Positions 30,501-42,500 of a DNA stretch of 64,000 bases are shown here, piece after piece (position 1 is the stretch's first letter; every line of letters starts with the position of its first letter). This stretch comes from Aquila chrysaetos chrysaetos (Eukaryota > Chordata > Aves > Accipitriformes > Accipitridae): NCBI RefSeq assembly GCF_900496995.4, contig NC_044009.1, positions 11,440,001-11,504,000 on the forward strand, in the 5' to 3' direction. Both the position numbers and the translations under genes were made by a program. The notes under the pieces are model-generated. The model was not told the origin of the DNA. It was given only the letters and a program-made list of their open reading frames with translations, and did not search any database.

Positions 30501-33500
30501 ACATAAGTTTTAATGATGGATTTGTATTTTATGAGCCAGTTATGAATAACTGACACCAAAAAGAGAGGGTCATTCACAGCACCAGAACAAAAATATTTGA
30601 GCCATGTCCAGCAGATTTCCATGGAACGATTCTCTCTGCTTCTAGGGCAGTTATGTCTTTTTTCATTCAGTAGTTGTTTCATTATATAGTCGAGATGAGA
30701 TCCAACAGAAGTAGAAGTTCATTAGATATGACTTAAAGGCTGATTCAAGTGACCAGTTCCAGAGCCATACAGTTTGTAGGGCAAAAATAAAAGTCATTAT
30801 AGAAGTGGCCAAAAGTGACAGGATATTACAAAAAGCTTTAGCCAAGAGTTTCGGCAGCCATCTGTAAAATGGAAGAGACTTTTCCAACGTGTTTGGCCTT
30901 AGGGGTAAATGACATACCTGTTCTGCAGTCACTTCATATAAACAGCACCATACGCTTAGAAGCTCTATGACCTGAATCACCTTTTGTCAAAAGACAAACA
31001 TCTTTATTATTTAGAAGGTCAACAAGTCATGCTATGAAGTGTCCATTTTAAACAAGACTTTCACCTGAGATGGACTGAGAGCTAACAGAATACAACTCAA
31101 CTCGATCTGATCACAAACAGTGTGGTATGCAACAGCTAGCCTTGAAGCAGCAAGTAGTCTTCTTCTGATTGCCATGTGTTAGCCAAATGTCTCTTCTTAA
31201 TTCCTACTTATTATACTTGCTTTTTTTTCATTCCAGAAAACTACAGATACCCGTGTGATGACTATTACATGCTGGGTAACATACAGAGTTCCTTTAGTAC
31301 CAGAAAAATACATTTAAAAATAAAAAGTCAGCCTGTCAAAATTTAAGTAGTATTTTAAAGCTGGCCTCTGATAATTAGCAGCAAGAAAAGATTCAATCTG
31401 TATTCATACAAGTCTTAATTTATTAAGACTCCTAATCTCATAGGAGCAAAGCCAGGAACTAAACTTCAAGTGACAGCTTTGCTGTACATGTAGAATATGA
31501 AAGAAAAAAAAATAAATTATTTTGTTCTCTAAAGTAAATGCAGCATAAAAGCCATTCTGCCTGAAATTCTGTGGACATCTCAAATGAAATAAAAGTTCCC
31601 ATTTCCCCACTGCTTTTTCCCCCCACTGTTTCCATGTTCTTATGCTGCCAAGCAGCACGTCTGAAGAAAGGACCTAATGCAAATACAGAGGAAGCAAGAT
31701 GAAAGTCAAGTGGAAGACAAATAGTTCACTATGATGTGAAGCCACGTAAGACTAGGCTTGGAAAGAAAGAGGAGCTGTGGCTAGGAGCGTGAGGATAAAG
31801 AGAGCAGGACTAGGAGCCAGGCGAAGTGGGTAAATGAGCACAACAGGAACAAAACGAGAAAAGACAAGAGGTCAATCCTTAAGGCAGAAAAGAGCGGTGA
31901 CATGTTAGGTACTGGCATATCAGCCACTGCTTGCTTCAAATTGTTTCACTTGTATTATATTTACAAAAAGCTAAAGACAGATGCTGAATATTTATTAATT
32001 ATGCAGCAGAGACTATAAAATCTGATTCAATACTCTTCATATGCATAAAGATGTAAATTGTTTCCCCCTTTTTAATACACTTGTTTCACTGCCACGTGAC
32101 TCAAATGGAGTTACAGCAGTTTAAATCAGGGTAAATCCCTGGAAATAAAGGCGTTACCCTGCTGTGAAACTACCGTGAGGACAGGAAGATCAACCCCAGT
32201 CCTTTAGATGCATTTCCCAATTATTTCATGCTGGAATTTCCTCTAAACCACTTTGTGCAGCTATCTTAGCTCTCCAGCTCTAAAAATTCATTGGGAACAT
32301 TTTCATTTCATTTGTCTCCTCCACAGTCTTAAGATGATGACCATTTGTCATGCACTGGTCTAAAGTGTGTGTTTTCATCACCTAAAAACTAAGCAGTGTC
32401 TACTGTTACGCAAGCAAGTAGAGGAAAGCATGTCATCTAGATTTAAGGTAATAAACCCACATGCCTTGGAATGACTCCCAAAAGCACTTAAGACGGGAAA
32501 TGAAACTTTACTGCCCCAGTGTATTATTGTGGTGCCCAAGAGCACTACGATAGTTTGGGATGAGGCTCAGAATTTCCATTAGAGACCCAATTTGCAGGAA
32601 GTTTAACTTGGCCATGAACATTTGCTTCAGGCTAAAAACTATTTTATAAGCTCTCCCTCCAAGTGCCAATAATTTAAAAAGTTTGGTTGGATTTCAGTCA
32701 AAGAATAGCTATAAATTTGTCATCTCATGTAGAAGACACGATGATGTCAGCGGCCCACAGACTCTCAACAGAGACTCCTGCTAGACTTGGGATCCTGCCT
32801 ATTTTTTCCTAGCCTGAGCTGCTTTAGGTTAATTTATTGAAGTCTCACTCTTTAAACTTTTAGCCATATGGCTCCATAATTCCCCCAATTGCCTCAGGTC
32901 ATCAAGAAGCAGCAGACACAGACACAATGGTATCACAAGCAACAGCTACTGTTCAGAGGCAATCACTGAGTCGCTATTCTGCCCTACCATCATCCAGCTG
33001 CAAAACATGGGCCCAGACTCAACACTGGACTCATTTTCTTTCCAAAACAGTAACTTCTGTTAAAGTACAAAAAAACCCTAACAGCTTTCCAGGAAAGATC
33101 CAGAGGAATAAACAGAAAGCTTTGAACAAATAAATATTTTTCCTGAAGTACCCAACATATCAATACACAGAAATAATATCTGGAAAATGAAATAAGCTGA
33201 GTAGACCTTCTTTCATCCAAGCTCAGAGAAATTTAAAAAACAAACAAACAAAAATATTCACCTTCCCAGACCTTCTGTGCTACTAACCTCATTATCTGGC
33301 TGGCACTTGCTGTCTTTAGTTGGCCTCTGCATTTTTCTAAGTGTGGATTCCTCAGAATCTGAAGACTGAAAAGAAATTAATTGATTTAGATTCAGTGTGC
33401 TGAGAAGCCAGCTACTTACCTGAATAACGTGAAAGGGGAAATGAGCATAGAGTAGAACTAAGCACATTACAACATGCATCCATCTACCTTATCCATCTAC

Positions 33501-36500
33501 CTGCCCTCTTTACCTTGCCTCCCCCACGCAGGAGACTAACCGAGCAAAATCAACAGTTAAACATTGTTCTCTCTGAGTAACACCAGGAAGGCAAGAATCC
33601 TTAAAGCCAGCAGACAGGTACTGACAGAATTGCTTTCCTCACATCTAACAAAATTAAGCTACCCCCTAACAGAACCATCTTTGATGTCCATTAATCCCAA
33701 ATTTCTACTATGAACCAGCACACAACAGAACAGAAAAGGAGAATAGGAAATATTTAGAGGAGGAAGAGAGAAGATAAAAGAACAACAAAATGAAAAGCAA
33801 TGAAGAGACGGCTCTTAAGGCAGTTTAGGACTTTACACTGAGAAGGCCTGAAGTATGGGGAAACAGTGGATGTGTTCCTTCTCAAAGATGTAACATGATG
33901 TGTGGAGTCCACTGCAAACAGAGCACCCTTGCAAGAATCTAGATGGGCTTCCCAACAGTTCTTTCAAGGAAAAAAAAACAAACCAAAACAAAAAAAAACC
34001 CAAGCTGGAAGCAAGCAGCTTAATCTAGAAAGCCAGAAGAAAAATACAGATGTGCAACTCCATCCTGTGTGTCCTGCTACAGAAGAAGTCAGCTCAGGAG
34101 AGACTGGTTATGGCCCAAAGGAACTCTCTTCAGCCCCATCTTCCCTAAAAGCCGGCTATGGCTGCAAGAACAGCATGCACTACTGGGGAGACACATGAGG
34201 ACAGAAGTACTCAGTTCCAATAGTCGCTGCCACCTCTCTCTGCCAAACATAATCTAATGTGATCAGGAGAATTCAGACATGCAGAGTTCAGAAAAGAAAC
34301 GGCTTATTAGATGTTCAAGAAGCACAGTCAGATGAGTCTGATGGCTCAAGTCAAGATATATCACGACAGGGACATGAAGTTACACATACGGCCTCAGTCA
34401 CACTCTTACCAGATCAAATCCACACCGACACTTTCACTTCATGAGAGTAATTGCTGTTAAAGAAAGTACTTAATTGTTAAATGAGCAGAGAATACAAACA
34501 TGCAAGGTCATTATAACAAACGTTCAGTCCCTACCACAGCATGCCAAAAGTTATTGTTCTCTGCAATAACACTTCAATTACCTTTTTCTCTGCTTTATCC
34601 TTTCCACGTTCTCTTAAATGCTCCCTATCTTTTTCTCTGTCCCTCTGTCTATCCCTTTCCCGATCTTTTCCTCTATCTCTGTCTTTCTCTCGTTCTCTGT
34701 CCCTACCCTTATCTTTGTCTCTTCCTTTTAGTCTGTCCTTTTCTCTTCCTCCTTCATTTTTTTTCTCTCTTTCCTGTCCTTTATCACGCTCAAGATCATC
34801 TTCTCGTTCTATGTCTCCTTTTCCCTTGTTTTTCTCTGTTTCTCTTCCTTGCTTTGTTGTTCTGCTTTTGTTTCTTTCCCTTTCTTGTTTTTCTCCTTCT
34901 TTAAAGGTGTCTCTTTCAGGGTCTTTGTGCCTGTCTTCATTATCCTTCTGTTTATCACTTTCTTTTTCTCTTTCTTCGCTCTCTTTCAAATCTCCTTTGG
35001 GTTTTCTGTCTCTGCTTGAGCTTCTGTCTTTAATTTCAGTGTCTCTTCTACCCTAAAAAGAAAGTAAAAACTAAAAATTAATTCCAATATATGGCAACTC
35101 TATCACACAGTCACTTTACACAGACAAAAATGCAAGCAAAAACCAAACAAACAAACCAACCACAAAGAGCGGTAACCCCTGTACCTCACAAAAGTTGTAA
35201 ATGCCTACCTCTTTATGGCATTTTTGTTCTTCTGTTTTGGATTCTCTGCTTTCTTTATCTTGAGATTTAGATGGAGGTTTCCCTTTAGCATCAGCTCTTT
35301 CCCCAGCTAAGATCCTTTTTACAGCAACATCACTGGACAGCTGCAAGGAATAGAAAACCATCATTGAAATGAGTAAATTATTTTATTAAATATCTATTTT
35401 CTTCCTAACTCTGTAATCACCATGACTTGGGGTTGGGGTTTTTTGTTTGGTTTTTTTGTTGTTGTTTATAAATAAAGCTGATATTTCTGCTCTTTTGGAA
35501 ACTTTCTTTCACAGGAATAATAGTGCCCTTTTATGTCCAACACCTCTTTGTACTTCTTGTAATAATTTGATTATATGTACCAGAGCTATATAAATATATG
35601 GTGCTTTTTATGTATTATAGCACAATAGCAATTCTCATTCCAACAACTTAAATATTTTTTCAAAATGGTAAGGTAAATGACTATCAAATCCTTATACCAC
35701 GACTGCTAGAATGGTTAAACACTCTTAAAACCACATTGTACTTCCATCCACTCTTAGGCCACTCCACTTTCACCTAATACTTGCTCAATCAGCAACGGTC
35801 ACTAAAGAAAACTACATTAAGAATGACTTCCAATAAGCTGCAGTGACACTGTTTTAAAAGCTTCTGCGCCTAGTTCATTTGTTAAGACAACAAGCAATTA
35901 CTAATTAGATCATTTAGACAGCAAATTAACATCATGTTTTCATGTCCAAGTGGCAAAGAGTTTGACTACATTAACGAAAAAAAGAGAAAAATCATCCCAT
36001 TCAGGAAGGAGAATTCTCCTTCCTGAAACAGGAACAGCTTTTAGATCACTAAAACGGATATTGCCCTGGGGGTTGTCTCCTGATTCTCTCCTCATTTGTA
36101 AATGCAAAACTATGAATTTTTGTGGGTTTTCACACTTGGACACAAACTTCTGCACATTATCAACACCTGCCTGAACTACCTAACTCCAAGCAGCGTGCTC
36201 AGCTCAGCACTAAAAGTATCAAGCTAGAGACTGAAGGAATCTTTTCCAAAATGCACATCAAGCTTATGTTTCACAATAAAAGCCAAGGGGCTAATTATCT
36301 TAGCTCAAATGGGTAGCCTATACCCTCTAGATATTACATCTCATCACAACGTTCTACAAAGCTGTTCCATCAAGCACATTTTCTAACTCATCCAAGTCTC
36401 TGTGCCTATGTTTATCAATTTCCCCCTTCCTGATCTCAAGCAAGTCATAAGGAAGAAGCTCATAGCACTCAGCTAATTAAAACAAAATAACACAAGTTTA

Positions 36501-39500
36501 AACGAGTAGATTATCAGACAAAGATAATCCAAACTAAACTTGCAGACAGCCTGTAAACACTGTAGTATGTCACAGTTAAATATACACAATTTTTTCATAC
36601 TCAGTAATTCAAGGGTTTTAGATAATACCCTTCTATTTCAAAAATCTCTGTAACACCTGTAAGCAAAGAACCCCCATGACTTTTAATGAAACAATGATTT
36701 AAGAACTGCTGCTGCAGTTATTTTTAACAGGTTATCAAATTTCTCCTTTGCTGCATTTCCATATTCAAAAAAGAAAAAAAAAAAAAAAAAAAGCAAGCAC
36801 ATTGGAAAAATTACTTTTATTACAGAATTAGAGATTTGACTGAAATGTTAAAGGAGATAAGTCAAAAGTGGCAGCATCTAGTCATATAATTAATGTGTCT
36901 GCATCCAAAAGGTTTAAAAGTTCTGAAGCTTCATATTCTTCTTCAAACCTAATAAATGTTATTCAATGACCAATGAATAAGGTGAAAAATAAAAAACAGT
37001 ATACATTACAAGCACTAAAATATCCAGAACATACTTGCATGGAGACCTGACTCAAACTCTATTAAGGATCATACACCATCTCTCTTGTTGTCGCTGTTGT
37101 TATTAAGTGGTGACCCAATGTTTATCTTGTGTAATTAAAAACAGCAGAGGAGTGTCAATAAGCTCTGACAATATATCACCATGTATATAAAATATATTAT
37201 GTGATGTCATACCTTATTTAAGCAACACTTTCCAATTGCTTGAAGAAATTCATTGGTTTTTTCAGGTTCGTGTCCAGCCACAACACGTGCTGGTTTTACT
37301 GACAGTGGCTCTCCTGTTACCATTACAACAGCATCAATTGCCTTCTGAAGGAAGCTGATTTTGGCATCTTTATCCTGGTAAAAGAGCAATTAATAAATAA
37401 TACTGAGACTCCAAAATAATTCCACATACCACCTAAAGACTAGAAAAACTCTGACGGGAGGAATAGTTGTAGAAAGCATCTGTACAACAAGAGCAGCATG
37501 TGATTTGTAAATTCAGGAAAGAGGGCTGCCCCTGATTTATAGTTAGGTATTTATTTCTGACTAAGAAATGACAGCTTTGATAATGGACGAACATTGAACT
37601 GGAATGACCAAAGTGAAAGTGTAACTTTGTCTTTTTAATATGTTTATCATTTAGCTCCAGTGCTTTTTAAGACTGTTGTAAGACCCGTGGCACTCTATTT
37701 TCACGGATTACATTTTAAAGATAAAGTTTTGTTTAACAAATCATGCAAGTATTACCAAAAGAATCACTAAAGAGTTACAATGGGATTGTTACAGCAGATA
37801 TTGCTTAGAAGGACAGTTCTTGCCCTGAATATTTTTCAGCACAGAAGTCCCAAAGTTATGGGACTAGTACGAGTCTAAATTGAGGGACTTACATGCTTGT
37901 ACACATACTTTACAAACCAGACTTAACAGTGAGTAAAGAAAATATGTGAAAGATGGTGGGAAAGGGATACAGGCATATATTTTTATCTCCACAATTGCCA
38001 GATGTGTTTTAGTTTTATAATTATACTTTACAAACAACTCTTCCCAAGTGCCCTTCAGTAGAGATGATGTCTTTTAGTGATTATGCAAAATCATAAGAAA
38101 AAAATAAAGACAAAATAAACAACCCCCCACCAAGTAAAGTTTTATTGGAGGGTTCCTGGCCCAGAGAATGAAATCATAGTGTGAAGTCTCTGCAGCTGTA
38201 GAACACTCAGTGAGGAAAATAAAAGGATTTTTATTAATAAATCATAATAAAATTCAAGGAATATTTACCAGCCCAGCACAGAAGTCTACTCACTCATCCT
38301 TTACACTCATGACTGGAGATAAAGAAAGTACTTTACTAGCGTGTTAAAAAGTAAACCCATGTAAGAACAATTCTGTATGTGTGTTTTAATAGGTGTCAGT
38401 TCAAAAGAATACAAACTACTGCATTCAAACTGATAACTGAAAAGTGGACCACTATCATTTCAGTTAATTCAGAAAAGGAGCAATTGTAATCATCCAGTAA
38501 AATACCTGATTTTGCACTGCACTTACTGTCTGAGTATCTCAGGTGCACAGATCCAGAATGACCTGGATCAAATTTGACAGACATACTGATACAGAGGAAA
38601 GCAACTGTATTTCCTCAGCTGAGCAAGGCCAACGCTCTTTACAGGCCACCTGGTAGCACCATCTATTCCTGTGGCACTGCAGCTTAACAGAGCTGTTCAC
38701 ATGGTATCTCAAGTCCCAGAGCCACTCTCCATAAACAGGAACTGGGTTCTGCTTCAAGCACGTAAATGATAGTTAAACGCATGGGAAGACAGTCTCCGGA
38801 GTCAGGGTACTTCCCATCTTCGGCTCTTCTAAATGGATTAAAACAAACAACTGCCACACAGCTGGGATTTTCAGATTGTCTCCATTAACATCAGGAGCAC
38901 TTCACCCTCACCAGTGCTCCCTGCATTGAAAAATAAAAAAAGGAAAGGAAGGAAACACCGCAACCTCCTTCTGTTAAAACAGTTGTCCATCCTTCCAAGG
39001 ACACATGCAATTTATTAACTCAGAGAAGGAGAAAGGATGCTATTCTAAACTAAGCGTTTGCAAATAAAGATCCAAAATTTTCTCCTACATCCTCATCATT
39101 TTCAGCAGTTACGTTATCAGTGTGTTCTGTCCATATAAGAAATCCTCACGAACCCAATGAGAAATCTACGGCTCCCACCTGCATCAGTAAATAAAATTCT
39201 ATCAAAATAGACACAAACATCTGAAACAGTGCTGAGAGCTTAAGAAAATATTTTTTATTGGGTAGATTTCAAAAAAAGGTGTCTCCCCTATGTCAAGTGC
39301 TCAGACTTTATATATAGATATAGAGCCTTTTTGTGTGTGTATATCTATACAAAGCTGATGTGAAAGATTAAAAGAGCAAGCCTGATATCCAATCTTTCCA
39401 TTTATAAGAGAACAATGTTTTACTAGATATAACAAGATGAACCTTTCTGATAAACACGCAGACAGCAATATCATCCAATGTAGCTAGTAGAAGAGGTGTA

Positions 39501-42500
39501 TTTGTTTCTGAGAAGTCCCAACAATTAAGGAATCCTCATGCTTTAAATTCCCCTTACATCTCTCTCCAATTGATTGCTATGACTACATATCCCTGAAACA
39601 ATCTAGAACTCAGTGAAGTCCACGTGGATGCTCTGCAGGGCAGATTTGGCTGGTGCGATGCTTCCAGCCTGCCTCCTGCATCTCTCTATGCAGGAGGAGG
39701 GGACCAGCTACCCAAGCAGAATGTATTATCCCGACAGTGGAGACATAAAAGGTAGCACAGAAGAAACAGTGGGTACTTCAGGACCCCACTGCTATGTCCA
39801 GGTGGGAGAGGTGAGTTGAAACTAAAAACAAAGACAGTTGCTGCACGTATGTGTGCATGACGCTGCATAGCATGTAAGGGGATGCCCAGACCAGGAGCCA
39901 GCCCCAGCCACTACAGAGGCTGGACCACAAGCTTTGGGCTTTCGTCATTTCAGTCTACACACCTCGTGATCTGCAACAGAACAGCCAGCTTGCAAAGAGC
40001 ACCTGTCAATTCTTCCCAGCCCACAGCAAGCAGACTGTGGACTGCAGCACTGGGACTATTTCACAGTGGGTACAAACCTTTTATTTTTTCTGAAAGCATC
40101 CTGCCTGTTCCAAGTCTGTGCATCTACTGCCAGATCATCACACCAGATGAGTACGATTCCCTCGAGTTACATAAAGCAGATCACCCTTGCATAGAAATAT
40201 ACACAGCTATTCACAACATGGACTCCAGCTGCTGCTCTCAGACTCTAGCTCTCTGCGGTTGGTTTTGGTCACTGCATAACGATTTCCCTCCTGATTTTCC
40301 ACAAATCCAACCGAAATCACAGTAGGGAAGCATCCTGTGAGAGCCAAGTCTTTCTGCTGACCAGTGTTTTGAGAAGAAGAACACAGCTAGAGATGTTTTC
40401 CCCCGCACTACAGCATTTTGATCTCCTCTGCCTGAACTCTTGAAGACCACAATCTCATGGACTGTGAAAGAAATTCTCAGAGAGGTACTCAAGACTGGCA
40501 CAACTTCACAGCTATCACAGTACGTAGATGCAAACAAAGACCTACTCAGGAGTTGCTAAGAAATCTGCTTTTTCAATCCACAAATAAAATGCATCGTGCT
40601 CTCCCGAGAAGAGGCAGGATGTGCTAAGCTGCTCCTCATCACAGAACCTATTGACAAGCTTCAACAGGGACAGTACCAACAAAAACAACAATCCGTTGCA
40701 TAAATAACTTAGAATTTGGTTATCCCAACAACAAAAAGAACAGTCACAGAAATAAACGTATATATCAGACTGATAATTAGCTGCAAGAAGTACATAAAAC
40801 ATCCATACAATTGGCTGTATGGATGACAAGCCAGGCTCATAGACCTGATACTTTCGGTTGCTATGTTAAACAATCACCAATGGATGTAGCTGTCTAACTA
40901 GCAACATACAAACACTACGTTATTTGCCATGAATAAGTAACCAAAGTTTCCAATCAAGTTCGCAGTCAGAGAAGTCAGCATCAGCTCAGCAGAGGCAGAC
41001 AGTTGAAGAGCACCAAACAAAGACTAAAGTCACCCTTGTACTTAAGAAAAGCATTTTTCAGTAATAACATTAACCTCCTCTTTCAGTAATTAGCCATTTG
41101 AATACTGTAATAAACCTATTGTGGAATGCATATACTAGACGAATACCTCAGCAAGTCCTAGGATATTAGGCAAGATTATTTGCTGTTTGTATGTATACAG
41201 TATATATATATGTATGTATGTATAGACACATATATAAAGCAATAAATATAAAAACATACATTCCATTGAGAGACCCCAAGACTCTTTAAAAAGCTGTAAG
41301 TAGACTTCTAGTGTTTGTGATTTATTATCAATGCCTAACTACTTCAAGACAATCTTGCTACATATTGATTCTTTTCATCTGTAATGCAATAGTATTTTGG
41401 AAACCTAGATTTGGTCATAGATTAACCCTCACTGTTTTGAGATCTTTACAGAAACAGTTCTCTACATACAACATCTCGTTTGTGTCACATCCACAAATGC
41501 AATCTATGGGTGTTCACCTCAGCATTGCATAATATAAGCAACAGGCAATAGCTTTTATAATTTCTTCACAAAACTAAAGACAGGTACTTGACATCAAATG
41601 CAGAAAAGACCAAAAATACTTGTGGCAAGTTTCAAAGAATACTAATATTAAAGCTAAATAAATAAGGAAGTTTCGTACCCACCTTAACATTATCTGATTT
41701 CAATTCGAAATCTGTGTAAAGTCCTTTCATAAAACCTGTCACTCTGATTACCTTCAAAATAAAAGAAAGGGACTAAGTTAAGAACACTTGCAGGCCTCTG
41801 TTCAATAAAGCTGGTGTGACAACAGGAAATATGTTGGCCGTATTTGCTTTCAGACATGATACCTTGTTTAGAACTATTTCTAAAGCAGGTTCAGAGGTCT
41901 GCTGCATCTCTGAAGACGCTCTGGAACAAGGAGACTTAATCCTTGCTTACAGCTCAGGCCTCCCTTCCTATTTAATTCCATCTTTAACCTTAATGACTGG
42001 TGAATCCGGTAGATTCACAATGTAAACACCAGCATATGCATTTTAAACATAGCTCTGCATTATTCCCTTGTTGACTTCTTTGCATGTGACTATTTATAAA
42101 AGCAGCAGCTCGGTGAATGTCAAAATTAAGACTTGCGGTTTGGTTTTTTTAAGTGGGAGGTGGAAAAACAACCTACGGGCAGGTTTCATGAAAGATCAAA
42201 CGCACGGCAGACTGAGGAAAAGAGTCAGACCCCTCTTCTGGTCTTAACCGCCGCCAGCAACGCCAAAACCCCTGAGATTTCACCTGCTACCCTAAAACCG
42301 GGGCGATTTACTCACTGCCCTAAAACCCCGAGGATTTACTTGCTACTCGGAGCGCAGCCCCCCGCAGCAGCGACCCGCCTGTGCCGCCCAGCCCCGCGCA
42401 GGCCCCGGGAAGGTGTCTGGGTCCCCCCCTCCCGGGTGACCCCCGGCAGCGCCGCGCCCGGCCGACCCCCTCGCTCCCCCCGCCCGCCAGGGGGCGGCCG

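Larger units (their letters stand above)
25619..33287 (-). other. TRAF3IP1 intron 6 (7.7 kb)
   Basis: Holds both CR1 fragments of the window (26962-27051 plus, 28326-28898 minus). The rest is AT-rich with no recognised exon or RNA gene. Confidence 0.82.

Noticed and set aside
34541-35056. Long plus-strand open frame, Ser/Leu/Phe-rich
   Set aside because: Antisense shadow of the purine-rich TRAF3IP1 exon 5; the Ser/Leu content follows directly from the complementary pyrimidine-rich strand.
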